Of a stretch of 64,000 nucleotides of DNA, positions 43,401 to 55,088 are shown piece after piece. A program made the translations under genes and the position numbers. Below the pieces are notes generated by a model. That model did no database searches. It was not told the DNA's origin and saw only the letters and a program-made list of their open reading frames with translations. Every line of letters begins with the position of its first letter. Positions within the stretch are counted from its first letter, which is position 1. This stretch comes from Cladorhizidae sp. MBARI D1340-BT2 (lineage: Eukaryota; Porifera; Demospongiae; Poecilosclerida; Cladorhizidae): positions 34,753,364-34,817,363 of the forward strand of contig JAQNBH010000017.1 in NCBI GenBank assembly GCA_028752905.1, given 5' to 3'.

Positions 43401-43846
43401 TTATGTCTAAGTAGCGTAGTAGTTGGAGGCAGTCCAACAACAGTCGGTACTTGAATGTCAGCTCTAGGAGTAGTTGGAGTACATGTAACGAAATCTTCAT
43501 CGTCAGCAGGTAAGTCGGGTTCCACGGAATTGTCAGGGGATCTGTCTCCATTGGGACTTGGCTCCAATGGTTTGGGCTGATCGACATTCCTACACCAAAT
43601 GACGCCATCATGGACTGAAACCAGGTAACTTAAAGGTCCTTGTGTCTCCGCAATCACTCCAGGTATGTACTTTTTACCAGGGCATACATTGTGTACAGTG
43701 ACTTCTTGGCCAACCTGAAACTCTGTAAGTTTCGCTCGTCGGTCATGCTGTGACTTCTTGGCCAGCTTGTTTCTCAACCACTTTAGAGACTCCAACTGCA
43801 GTCCTAGCAGATGTAGTCGAGTCCTGATATCTCGACCTAGGAGCAA
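43373..43846 (-). pseudogene. Integrase C-terminal region of element C
   Basis: 157 codons open: LLGRDIRTRLHLL, QHDRRAKLTEFQVGQEVTVH, then a chromo/SH3-like strand set (YIPGVIAETQGPLSYLVSVH) and an acidic Pro-rich tail. Upstream core fragments (44204-43905) are frameshifted. Confidence 0.75.
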
Positions 43847-44779
43847 TGAACAGGGAGTGGTTCCAGTAGTAGCGTGAGGTGCTACTCAGTACATGAATAG
43901 GAAATTATCCAATCATGTTGCAGAGGTATACCTTCCCTGTTCTCCTGCTCTCATTGCTTCCTTGAAGGTTCTGACAAACCTTTCCGCAAGTCCATTGAAT
44001 GAGGGATGATACGGGGAGGATTTGACATGTTTTACACCATTCTGCAGGAATGTTGCAAACTCTTCTGGCACAAATTGGGATTATCGGAAACCAACTGTTC
44101 AGGTATGCCATACCAAATAGGTGCGTAAGAACTACAGTGGTTTTTGTAGCAGTGGTGGTCTTCATTTCCTGAACTTCAGGCCTTTGAGTGCGCACCAACC
44201 ACAATGAGGTAATTAAAACCTAGGAATGGGCCAGCAAAGTCCACATGGACACGTAGCCAGGGTCAGGATGGCCATATCCACAGGTGTTAACGGTGCCACA
44301 GCAGGAGCCTGTTTGACCTGCTGACATGGTATGTGTAATTTCACCATCTTCTCAATATCGCGATCTATGCCAGGCCACTACGAGCCAGGCATTTCATCCG
44401 TTGCATCCCAGGCTGGCTGGAATGGAGTTCCTCAAAACAGTATGTTGCAACTTCTGGGGGAGCACTACTCGAATTCCAAGCATGATACACTCTACCTCCA
44501 CCATTAAGTCATTACGGTGCCTCCCCCAGGGTTTGAGACTCTCCTGTGGTAAGTGCCATTCTTGATGTGTCTAGACACCTTGGAAAGTATTTGGCACAAA
44601 CATGGTTGCTCTCTTAATGTTGTTCATAAATGGTAGCATGGTAATCTGGCCAATATTGAAAAGAGTGACCTCTTCCTTTGAAGTGTGCTGTTGGCAGTCT
44701 AGACATGCCATCTGCATTGCAGTGTAATGTGGTTGGTTTGAATAGGTGTAGGCAAAAATGCCCACCTCTGCATCCTAGC

Positions 44780-45720
44780 TGCAGCTAGGGGAGGGATAAG
44801 GCTGGTTCACAATATGCTGCTAGGCCTTATCATATGCGTCGCATGGAATCACTTCTAGCTGGGAGTCGCCGCTTGAGAAGCATATGCCAACCGGAAGCTC
44901 CGCCCGTTAATTAACAGATGCCAGCATAATATATAATAATTTCATGAAACACACCATGCACATATAAATATAGAAACTTTAATCACAACAAACAATGTTA
45001 ATAAGTTTATCAGTAGTTGGTAGATCCAAGTTTAGCCTATTCAATCTTAAATTACGGACAAAATCAGCACAAATATAGTCATCAGCACGATACATCTTAA
45101 TAAACATGAAATTTACAAATCCGATAGAAGTTGAGAGGAAGCCGTAAAAATATATTTAATTAGACGACAGACGGAGAAACACGATCTAAAAATAAAAAAC
45201 TGTTATATACTCTGCACACCAGCTGTAAGGTGAAGAATTCTGGTGTGGCACTTTCTAGGTAGTCTCCGTAAAATATTGTTGTAAGCAGTTTCAAGTGACT
45301 TTAACTGCTTACAACTCAAGTTCCAGAGAATCCCACCATAGAGGGAAAGGCAATGTAAATCAAAAAGTTCTGTTTTAACAACTGGATCAAAATATGAAAA
45401 AGTATGTAAAATAAAATTAGCTTTCCATTGTGACTCTCTTAATATCGTTTGTATCATTTATTGTGCATTCAAGAATATGACCAAGATGATCAACGTAATG
45501 TCATTCGCATCCCAAATACTAAGTAATGTTCTCAGTGCATCGATAAGCCTTTCGTCGTCCATTCAACTTTAAAATCACTAGTAAACTCAAATAAAGCACA
45601 CCAGAATGCCAAAAAAACTCAAATAAAGCAGACCAGAACGACAGGTCGCAACGCCACTCGAATAGAACTCGTTTCTATTCAAGCATTGCGACTTTATGTT
45701 CACAATATTTTTTAATAACA
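44780..45720 (-). pseudogene. LINE RT C-terminal fragment inside element C
   Basis: Minus-strand 45550-45203 gives VDHLGHILECTIND then FDLHCLSLYGGILWNLSCKQ and LKSLETAYNNILRRLPRKCH, a C-terminal RT/thumb region of a non-LTR element different from the two other LINEs here. Flanking sequence to 44780 and 45720 is its presumed 3' and 5' remainder but carries no motif. Confidence 0.65.
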
Positions 45721-45724
45721 TGCG

Positions 45725-46195
45725 GGGAATTTTAGAGGGATCGGCTGGTTCTGATAGATGAGGTACGCAGAATTGCAGGGGCTAGACAGTGGCTGGATGA
45801 ATTAAGAAGAGTGAGTAAGGATGGAAAGGTGGCATTGCTTTTGGGGAAAGATGTGGAGGGAGTAAGTGATGCAGTAGTGATGGAGGAGGTGGGTGAGTGT
45901 GTTATGTATTGGGTAGGGAAGTGGTGGCAGAGGAGAAAGGAATTGTTGTATGGTCAGCTGAGGAATGATCTTTGGTCCACTCCTGTCCCCCCCTTCCTGA
46001 GCAGCGGGACACTCGTAACTTAATATTGTGGATAATTTTATTAATTAAGTACTGTTGACTTCTTTTTAAAATATAGATTGTTATTAGGTTAGTTACTAAA
46101 TAGTTTCACACTGTGCTGTATTATAATATGTGATGGCCTTAACAGGCTCAGCAATAGCAACATTAAATCATAACATCGCATCGCATTTTACATCA
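45725..46195 (+). pseudogene. 3' end of the LINE family seen at 47.5-50.4 kb, inverted copy
   Basis: Matches the reverse complement of about 47460-47880: AGAGGGATCGGCTGGT, GGGCTAGACAGTGGCTGGAT, GGAGGTGGGTGAGTGTGTTA, GGGACACTCGTAACTTAATA and the 3' tail TGGCCTTAACAGGCTCAGCA. The coding part ends TGTCGGTAA-like context near 46021 (ORF tail VGKWWQRRKELLYG). 5'-truncated. The tail ends in CATAACATCGCATCGCAT. Confidence 0.85.
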
Positions 46196-47459
46196 TCGCT
46201 GTAGCGTTTTGCATATTGGAATCAGCCAGGAGGGGCCTGTGGTCTGTTACCAATGTAAACTGTCTGCCATAGATGTACTGGTGATATTTATACACAAGAT
46301 CAAAGCTTAGACTTCTTTCTCATTTGAGAATAATTCTTCTCACTAGCAGAAAGGGTTCTGGAGGCGTAAGCAACAGGATGCTCTGTTCCATCTGGCAGAA
46401 TATGTGACATAGGCTGAGCATCAGCTGCCAAATGGTGGGTAATTTTGAGTTGTAATGAACCAGAACCTTGGCTGAACTCGATGTTTGTTTAGCCAAATTG
46501 ATGGCTTTTTCACAGGCATTATCCCATTTCATACTTGGCATGCTTCCTGAGTAAGCCATTCAGAGCTGAAGGTAAAGTTTTACCAGCTAGGCCAGGCAAA
46601 AACTTGCCATAATAATTCAGTAGGCCTAGAAAGGCTCGTATTCTGAGGCATCCTTGAGTCGGGGAGCATTCATAACAGCATTCACCTTGTCAGGTGTAGC
46701 ATGGATACCTTGCTTGTCTTTGTGTGCCTCAAATAATCGACTGAAGGTCGCAAAAATTTTGCACTTTGGCCTTTTTATTCTAAGGCCATGCTCCTTTAAC
46801 CGTTGTAACACTTCCCTAGGGGAGGCTAAATGCTCAGCATCAGTTCTCCCAGTGATGATAATATCATCAATGTACACACCCACATTAGGAATCTCCATAA
46901 GGTAACCTCTTGTACTTATACAGACCTTTGTAGGTATTAATAGTAACGTACTGAGCTGATTTGTCATCCAGGAGTATTTGTGTGTATGCCTGCAACAAAT
47001 CTAGTTTCATGTGCATCCTCCAAGTATGCTTCAAAATCACAGAAAATAGCCAGCTTCCGGAGTTCTGCGATAAACTCTGCTACTGATTGTTGTTGGCATT
47101 TGTGAAAAATGCATCTCTGAGCTATGACAAATGGCTTTGAATCAAAATTCAGTCAAATCCTTTGTGGCTGGTTTTTTGGGTGCGAGAAGATTCGTAAGGA
47201 CTCCGTAGGTCTTGCCAGCTATAGAGAACAGCAGGTTTCTTTGCATCAGCAACGTTGTTAGCTGTAAAGAAGACCTCTATTCTCTCTGGGTAAGTGGTAT
47301 TTGTTTCCACATCGGCGTCAATTTTCCTAGAGTGCTGCCATCATTTTGATCCTCATCAGCAATTGTAGTGTTTGTGTTCCTTCTACACTCAATAAAAGTT
47401 GCAATGCCAAATTGATTTCAGAAGTGATATGTGAAGTAACACACCCAAAGTTCATTGGT

Positions 47460-50440
47460 CGTGATTTAATCCTGACATTGCTGAGACTGTTAAGGCCTTC
47501 ACATAAGTTACAGCACAGTGTGACTATCTAACATAACAATCTATATTAAAAATCAACAGTACTTAATTAATAATAATATCCACAATATTAAGTTGTGAGT
47601 GTCCCGCAGCTCAAGGAGGGGGGAGTGGAGGGGACCTACCTCAGCTGACTATAAAACAGTTCCTTTCTCCTCTGTCACCACTTCCCTGCCCAATACATAA
47701 CACACTCGCCCACCTCCTCCATCACTGCATCACTTAATCCCTCCACATCTTTCCCCAAAAGCAATGCACCTTTCCATTCTTACCCACTCTTCTAAATTCA
47801 TCCAGCCACTGCCCTGCCCCTGCAATTCTGAGCACCTCATCCATCAGTACCAGCCGATCCCTCTCAAATTCCCCGCACATCACCAAATGTTCCACATCTT
47901 CCCCTGCTCCACTATCACACATGATACACCTCTCATCCCTAACTATCCCACATCTCTTCTTATCCTCTAACAACCCAGCTGATGCAGTCCTCAGTCAAAA
48001 TTGCAGCCGCACACCTTCCTGACCATGCATGGACCTCACATACCTCTCCACCCCTGCACCATTCTTTGCCGATTTAAAATTCAGCGTACTCTTCCCGGTT
48101 ACTTCCTCCTCCCAATCCTTCTCATTTCTCACCTTCACTTTCCCCTTCCACTTGCGTACTGATCCAACCTCGTTGTTTAGCTCAAATTTTCTCCTCAGGC
48201 TCTCATATTCTTCCCACCATCTGATTCCTCTATCCTCTCTAAGTTTATTTTTTACCAATCTGCTCTGTTCCAACACCTCTAATCTCTTACCAAACAAAAC
48301 CTTCATCTCTTCCCACCTCTCCTCTAGCTTCCTCCACCCCATATCTCCCCGTATTGCCACTTCTGCTACTTTATTACTTGCCCTCAACACTCCCCTGCCC
48401 ACTCTCATCTGTGCTGACTCCAACTTCTTGCAAGCATTATGTCCTCCTGTCTCCACACTTTGGCTGCATGCTCCATACTACTAAGCAACACTAGAAGCTC
48501 CCACACCATTCTTCCCCTGTCTACTTCCACCTGCCCATTCCCTCTACTCATCACTGTCATCCTTCCAACCCTGCCTTCTTTGCCATCTTCTCTAACTGAA
48601 ACATTACCCCTTAGCTTCTGTGATGGAAAGTCGCCCTTCTGCTGAAACAGACACTTTAACTGTTCAGTCAGATCCACACTTTCGTCCGAAGCCTGGGACC
48701 TATTCCTAGCCACCTGCTAGAAATCTTATCCCAAGCCAAACTCAGTAACTCTCCCCGAGATACTGGCTACCCACTTGAAACAAGTATGTTATAATTATAT
48801 TAGAGAATCACACATACACAGTGTCAATCAACACGATCAAGAATCTCAATCAAAGTTCTTAAAGTTCAACATAATCAGGTATCAGTTCTTTTGGGCATAG
48901 GCCTAGCGTGCTTGTATCTTATACATAGTCTCCTTTTTAATTCCTTCCATAAGTTCAGGTTGACAGCACTGGTCTCCTTGCCAACCTGTGGATTGGACCA
49001 ATCATCTTCACTTGGGTCACCCATGTCACAGGCTCCTCAGTCAGGTGGGTGTTCTTGCTTGCTGTCTGTGGTGTGGTTGTGGTTTGTTTGTTCACATGAG
49101 CAGCTTGTTCTTTCACATGTATATGTCCATTTGTTAATCCCCCAGATAGTGATGTTCTGCTGTCAACACTACCTGCTGGTTCTGCCACTGTCAGGTGAGG
49201 GTATTTCCCTGACAGCTCCCACCTACTTGACCTCTTCCAATATCTCCTCACCAATCCTCATGCACTCCTACTTCCTTCTTCCCTACTACCATGACCTTGC
49301 TCTTCTTGCTATTAAACTTCATCTTCCACCTTAACACATATGCCTGTACCACATCCAACATAGCTTGCAGTTCCACCCCTGACTCAGCCAGAAGAATGAC
49401 ATCATCATCTGCATACATAAGTGCCCCACACCAACAGCCTTTCATTTTGAATCCTAGTTCAGCTCTCTCCAACTACTCTGCCATTCCCATCAAATAAATA
49501 TTGAAGGAGAAAAAGGACATCCCTGCCTAAGTCCATTCTCCACAGCGAACCACCTTGACCTCCTTCCGTTCAATATCACCGTCGTCTCCACCCCACTATA
49601 CAATCCTACACAGGTCCTCACAAGTTTCTCCTCTACTCCATACTGCCTCAACTTCTGCCACAGTCCCTCCCTGTCATATGCCTTACTTATTTCAACGAAA
49701 GCCAGATGTGAAGCTTTCTTCTCGGTCTTCCTCACTTCACAAACTCCTCTCAACACCAACCACTGGTCCGAACATCTCCGCCTAAATCCTCCTTGTGCTT
49801 CCGTCAAAATCCTATCTTCAGCGAACACTCCCAACCTCCTTGCCAACACCTTCACCACACTACAACGCAATAAAATTCCCCTATAATTCCCTACATCGTC
49901 CTCGTCGCCATCCTTGAGGAGAGGTACTAGTAAACTCCTCTTCCAGTCCACAGGGCAGCACTCAATTGTCATCAACACATTCAGCACCTACACCAACACC
50001 TCCACCAACCTTCTACCTCCATCATTAGCATCACATTTAACATTCCATCAGGGTCTGGAGCCTTTCCTTTCTTCAAACACTTCATTACCTCTACTACTTC
50101 TTCCCAACTTACTTCTTTACACACAACTCATGCCCACCCACTTCTCCTATCTCTAATTCTTGTACTTTGGCATTCTTTTTTTTTACCTCCTCAGTTCTTC
50201 CCAGTGTTTTGCAAATCACCTCCAACACCTCATCTTCCTCCTCCACCATCCTTCCCTCATCATCTTTCACTCCGTTTATCCTTCTCTCCTTCCTCTTTAC
50301 TCTTAAATCATTCCAAAACAGCTTACAACTAGTCCCACCCTGCTCTCTAATCTTCGTTATAGTTCTCTTCCTCAATTCCTTCTTCTCTTTCCTAATAGTC
50401 TTCTTCACTTCCTTTCTTGCTTCTCTATAGTCATCCCATA
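47460..50440 (-). mobile_element. LINE (non-LTR retrotransposon) with RT and zinc knuckle, 5'-truncated
   Basis: Minus-strand blocks in order: 50408-50109 (KREKKELRKRTITKIREQGG; linker before RT), 49987-49490 (RT: SLLVPLLKDGDEDDVGNYRG, ISKAYDREGLWQKLRQYGVE, RRSRWFAVENGLRQGCPFSP), 49472-49248 (catalytic ALMYADDDVILLAESG), then after an insertion 48640-48405 and 48456-47995 (thumb, WRKLEERWEEMKVLFGKRLE), 47973-47734 (C-terminal zinc knuckle CIMCDSGAGEDVEHLVMC), and a 3' tail near 47460. Frames change several times. The family is LINE-like with a C-terminal CCHC; I cannot name the clade. Confidence 0.82.
48640..49222 (-). mobile_element. Insertion of unknown type within the LINE
   Basis: LINE coding sequence stops after EECRIGEEILEEVK-like context at about 49222 and resumes near 48640. 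The intervening 580 bp have one minus-strand open stretch (48955-49254: GKYPHLTVAEPAGSVDSRTS, HIHVKEQAAHVNKQTTTTPQ). I could not identify ends or a target duplication, so the class is open. Confidence 0.5.
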
Positions 50441-50764
50441 GCTGTCTTAATCATTAAAGTGAAACTGAATAAGATGTGGTAATTAACACACGCACACAAA
50501 ATCACTACACTTGAAAGTGAGGAATGCAGCACAACCATGTATATAGCTATGCATCGCGCATAAGAAATGGTATTTCAGGCTACCATTAATTGGCTCATCA
50601 GGCTTTTGAGTTTAAAATACAGACAAAAGGATTGGCAGTCAACTCTAAAATAGACATTACTGATATAAAAGATTCCAGTTCTATATATGCAAGATATGAA
50701 AGGAGAAGTAAAGCTACAGCTTATTTAGATTAGCAAACGAGGTGATGTAGACTCAATGCGATGA

Positions 50765-52111
50765 TCAGGAACACTTGTCTACCTTTCTCACAGTCTTGCT
50801 TCCATCATACATTCCACATAACAACCCAGCTACTATTGAAAACCCACTCTCCCCCCTCACCAAGATCTTCCCCTGTGCAATAAGCAAGAACTCGACCAAC
50901 ACCACAATGACCCCTTCTTTCTCCTCAGATGACAGAGGATGTGGCTTCTTCTCGAACTTGTCCACATGGATTATAACATTTTTCAGGGTACGAATCCTCG
51001 TTCCATATTTGTTCAAGGCGATTTCCTTTACATGGTTACTGTCTGTAGCTAGAAAAATATGAGTCGTGTTCTTGCCAGGCAGCTCATCTGCAGCGTTTAC
51101 TGCACAGCGAAGGGAGAGTTCCCATTCCGAGTGGTGCCGCATTAATTTTGGATTCTTATCTTGTTCAACATGTGGCATTTTTGCAAAACCTGTTCTCACA
51201 TGAACTGAAACATATGGCAAGTGGTTCAGGCCAAGCACCTCTGCAGCTGCAGACATCCGTTCAAGCACCTCATCATCCAGCTTGAATAAGTAGCGGAACA
51301 CAATACCAACCATATCATCCACTTCATTGTAGGTCAAATTTGAAAATCCATGCTGTTGCATCCCATCCATTAACCAGTTAGGATTATTTCCATTTCTCTC
51401 TTGATCCAGTAATGAACATGGCTCCAAGTTTGTAGAAAGTATAACATTTGTCGCATTGCTACCAATGATCCTCATGTAATACTCCATAGTTTCTTTAGTC
51501 TTGTCAACTCTTCCTCCAAGAACGCTCATGAATGTGAAGTGATGTGGACCAATGATATCATCAGATTTCAACGTCCCACTTGCATGCCTTTCCAAGAGGT
51601 CAATGACCATATTGTCCCTCCAATTAATCATGTGTGGATGGAGAAAATCACCTTCTGAATAAGTCGGCCAGACTATGAGTAGCCTGCGTCTGCTAAGCAT
51701 GGCAAGGAGGAGGCTATAAGTAATGCCCTTAATCCGATCCCCAAGTCCACCACAGTACATGAAACTACTACACCACCACACCAATGTCTTTCTGGAAGGC
51801 GACTTCCTCATGGTGTCATGGTAAGATACATAGTTCTCCAAGGTCTTGAGAAATCTTTCATACCTCTTTAATAGCAAGTCAACTTCTGAATAAACCCCTC
51901 CAACAGGACATTTCAAAGGGATCCCACTCAGCAACTCATTCTGAAAGGACCTTGACACTGAGGTAATTTGAAAGTTCTGGGAACCTGTCTTTGGTGTATA
52001 TTGATTCTTGAAGAAGACATAGTTGACGCAGATTAAAAAGACAAGCACAAACAATGATAGCAACACGAGATTATTTCTCGCAACATTCGTTGTAATACTG
52101 AGCGACTTCAT
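50765..52111 (-). CDS. GT37-like fucosyltransferase, intact single exon
   Basis: 448 codons from ATG (52111) to stop, with no intron. It has a type II Golgi topology: short basic N-terminus, one membrane span at residues about 14-34, a stem, then the catalytic domain. Motifs of GDP-fucose transferases with a GT-B fold related to plant xyloglucan fucosyltransferases (GT37) are in order: GGLGDRIKGITYS (121-133), VSVHVRTG (301-308, the HxRxG donor-binding motif), HIFLATDS (351-358) and GESGFSIVAGL (420-430). Potential N-glycosylation at N219, N258 and N348. The product probably transfers fucose from GDP-fucose to a glycan in the Golgi; the acceptor cannot be told. It lies 320 bp from a dead LINE on one side and about 430 bp from a hAT element on the other, yet shows no disruption, so it is under selection or recent. 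Confidence 0.88.
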   Translation of the reverse strand: MKSLSITTNVARNNLVLLSLFVLVFLICVNYVFFKNQYTPKTGSQNFQITSVSRSFQNELLSGIPLKCPVGGVYSEVDLLLKRYERFLKTLENYVSYHDTMRKSPSRKTLVWWCSSFMYCGGLGDRIKGITYSLLLAMLSRRRLLIVWPTYSEGDFLHPHMINWRDNMVIDLLERHASGTLKSDDIIGPHHFTFMSVLGGRVDKTKETMEYYMRIIGSNATNVILSTNLEPCSLLDQERNGNNPNWLMDGMQQHGFSNLTYNEVDDMVGIVFRYLFKLDDEVLERMSAAAEVLGLNHLPYVSVHVRTGFAKMPHVEQDKNPKLMRHHSEWELSLRCAVNAADELPGKNTTHIFLATDSNHVKEIALNKYGTRIRTLKNVIIHVDKFEKKPHPLSSEEKEGVIVVLVEFLLIAQGKILVRGESGFSIVAGLLCGMYDGSKTVRKVDKCS

Positions 52112-52536
52112 TCTGACAGGAAGCTATATACCAATATTAGAGAATGTGACGGGATACCGAAGAATCTTAGCTAGGCTCTCAAATTAACTTATAAAGACTC
52201 CTGCTCTAGGCATTAGTCGATGTAGAATAAAACTTCATCATTACAGGACGAGGGTCACGAACCCTTAAGATTAAACTGTAAATGATGTCATAAAGCAAAC
52301 TTATTTTTATCGCCCAATAAGAACGGTCGTTACGTGGTTTACTAACGGCTTACGGAACGTACTCGCAGAAGCTAGAAGGAAAAAAAGTAGGGCGAAACAA
52401 AATTACAAAAGAGAGTTACCATTAGAAAACACACAACGCAAGCTATATTTACAGGACACTATTGTGAACGCGAGTAAAGACGAGACCGCGCGTATACGCA
52501 GACTTGTTCCCCCCCCCCCCCCCCCCCCCCCCTTCA
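52112..52536. other. 5' flank of the fucosyltransferase gene; poly-C run
   Basis: No gene. The promoter of the minus-strand gene should lie here. A run of about 23 C (52509-52532) borders the hAT insertion. Confidence 0.5.
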
Positions 52537-55088
52537 AGACCTCCCAACCGTCCAGGGATGCCCTGGACTGTCCAGGGATTTAGCCTTTTCAAGATTCTAT
52601 CCAGGGGTCCAGGGATTTGCTACATTTGTCCAGGGATTCACGCCCATTAATGATCAAGGTCCAATATACACATTTCCTTTGTGTGGTAAAAATTAGCCCA
52701 ATGTGATCAAGGTCCAATATACATATTTCCTTAGTGTGGTAAAAATGAGCCCCATAAATTAATGATCAAGGTCCAATATACACATTTCCTTTGTGTGGTA
52801 AAAATGAGCATACCACTGATGCCATGATTACATTGTGGTCAAAGCAGCTGCATGCTTTAGATCACCAGATCAACTTGTTTTAGCTGAACCACCCATCTCA
52901 GAAGAAGAAGCCAAAAAGAATCCGCAAGTGGAAAGATGAATGGACATGCTACAACATGTCATCAAGTAGAAAGGGACCAAGTTATGCCCACTGCAACATC
53001 TCATGCAATCGATCTCTCAGTGGGTGGTGGAGGATTATGTGAAGTGAAGCGACATATGGAGAGTAAACGCCATAAAGATGGTGCCAAAGCTTTCACAAAT
53101 CAAGCTACAATGACATCCTTGCAATGCTATTTCAAAAGAAGCAGTCACTTAATGAGCAGGTTATACTACAGCTGAATTGTATTTCCCAATTTTCATAGCA
53201 GAGCATAACTTAGCATTTTCTGCTGGAGACCACTTCACAAAACTGTGTAAAAATATGTTCCCAGATAGTAAAATAGCTGAGGGTTTGCTTGTGGAGCAAC
53301 AAAGACACAAGCCATCATAAAAAATGCTCTTGCTTGCACTCAATGAAAATGTAATCGAAACCTGTGCATCATCTCCTTTCACTATCCTTTGCAATGGGGG
53401 TAATGATCAAGATGTACTACGGCTATAATGGTAAGATTTTGGGAATGAAAGTGCACACTTTGCTATCTCATAATTCTTAGCAATGCCAGTTTGTAATGTG
53501 GCTACTGCACAAGCGATGTTTGATACTTTATCAAAGGAATTAGAATGTCATAAAATCCCATGGTCTAATGTGATTGGCTATACATCAGATACAGCTTCTG
53601 TAATGGTTGGGAAAAATAATTCTGTCCCAAGTAGAATTAATGAAAAACAACCAAAACTATTCAGTCTTGGTTGCCACTTGCCATCTTGCTGCTCTATGTG
53701 CTGCCGCAGGCTTAAAAAACTTCCAGTATCTGTGTGATAGCCTTCTCATAGACATTTGTTATCATTTCAAATACTCTGCAAAAAGATGGGCTGAATACTC
53801 TGAAATAGAGGCTGACTTTGCAGATATAAAACCACTAAAAAATTTGAAGCATTGCACCACACGCTGGCTAAGTTTGGAGCACTGCATTAAGCGGCTTATT
53901 GAGCTCTTTATGCTTATTTTGATCTTGAAGCCGAAAGTACAGCCGTATTCATCCAATTAACAAACTGTTAAAGGACCTATTGGTAAAGCTTTTTTTGCCA
54001 CTTCGCTTTAAAGCCCTCAACAAGTTTACTGTTGCCTTGCAAACAAGTGCAAGTCATATTTGCTCACTTCAATCAGACATACGTGTCATGCTTCAAGGAT
54101 ACATGAGTGACTATCAAACCTGAAGTTATAAACAATAGTGCTGGGGATCATGATAACACTAAGATCAAATATTTTGAGCACAAAATCAGGTTGAAAATGA
54201 TAAACTTGGTATTGGTACATCTACAAGGCTTCTTTTGTACGAACTTGAAGATGAAGTTGCTGGAACATCGGTTGAGCATAAATGTTTCTCCTGTGTTCGT
54301 GCTTTTTATGAAACAAGTGTAAAAAAAATACTTGATAAGTTTCCTTTTGAAGATAAAGTCATAAAAGAACTAGCATTTCTGGACCCACACAATCGCACAA
54401 AAATATCTACCAGTGGTATTATCAATCTCGCAACTCGGTTTACATCATTTTCTACAGATGAGATGGATACACTCACTATTGAATTCAAGATTTTCGAGCA
54501 TGCTCTGATAGTCAACTTCCAACATTTAGTCCTAGTAAAGAAAACAGCAAGGCCACTGATTATTTTTTGGCTCCTATGTCTGAAGTAAAGTTTGTATCTG
54601 ACCATGAAAGTCACAGATTTGGTGTGCTTTCACAGCTTGCTAAAAGGGTCTTGGTACTTCCACATTCCAATGCTGATCCGGAAAGGCTTTTCAGCATGGT
54701 TAGAAAAATTGTAACTGACCAAAGAGTGTCCTTGGATCCTTCAACAGTTTGTGATTTACTCAGTGTCAAAATCAACGAAGGAAACCTTGTTTTGACAGTA
54801 GCCATCTTCTTTCTGATGATTTCCTTCAATCAGTAAAGACTGCAACTTGCAGAAGTTTAACAAAAACTACCATGCAGTCTCAGTCAGAATAATTTGAGTC
54901 TGGCAGTGACTAACCTTGCATTTTTCATTAGCTAGTAAGTATATAGTAGCTAGCTAGTATTGTTGGTTTCAAATTTTAGCTATAATATACAGTACACTGT
55001 TTGTGGGAGGGGTGTGTCCAGGGACTCATTGTCCAGGGAAAATTGGTCATATGTCCAGGGATTTAATCTGCCAAGGTTGGGAGGTCTG
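52537..55088 (+). mobile_element. hAT transposon with TIRs, TSD and subterminal repeats
   Basis: Terminal inverted repeats AGACCTCCCAACC (left) and GGTTGGGAGGTCTG (right; the left end has lost the leading C). Flanks CCCTTCA and CCCTTCAT form the 8-bp target duplication expected for hAT elements. Subterminal TCCAGGGA motifs occur at least four times at the left (52551-52640) and four times at the right (55017-55066), likely transposase-binding sites. Three copies of a 53-59 bp repeat (GATCAAGGTCCAATATACA) lie at 52652-52812. The coding region is the pseudogene below. Confidence 0.93.
52936..54836 (+). pseudogene. hAT transposase pseudogene (KIAA1586/ZNF862-like)
   Basis: N-terminal zinc-finger region in two frames (SRKGPSYAHCNI, then GGGLCEVKRHMESKRHKD), then YFPIFIAEHNLAFSAGDH, the central catalytic region (IPWSNVIGYTSDTASVMVGK; LGCHL; LKNLKHCTTRWLSLEHCIKR) and the C-terminal dimerisation domain (LAKRVLVLPHSNADPERLFS, VSLDPSTVCDLLSVKIN). 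At least five frameshifts or stops (near 53040, 53170-53400, 53640, 53955 and 54590). The same C-terminal domain exists as a scrap at 27734-28060. Confidence 0.85.

Larger units (their letters stand above)
43373..47330 (-). mobile_element. Gypsy-type retrotransposon C, decayed and interrupted
   Basis: Minus-strand order: gag (47330-46985), RT (46967-46626), RT/RNase H (46559-46200), interruption (44780-46195), integrase zinc/core (44765-43905, several frames), integrase C-terminus (43846-43373). Gag shows ERIEVFFTANNV and QQQSVAEFIAELRKLAIFCD. RT shows the metal-binding GVYIDDIIITGRTDAEHL. RNase H shows YGRQFTLVTDHRPLLA. Integrase C-terminus shows DRRAKLTEFQVGQEVTVHNV. Gag runs almost directly into mid-RT, so the gag 3' part, protease and RT N-terminus have been lost. 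No LTRs identified. Confidence 0.8.

Noticed and set aside
48029..48484. 151-codon plus-strand Ser/Leu/Pro-rich frame
   Set aside because: Antisense shadow of the LINE thumb region.
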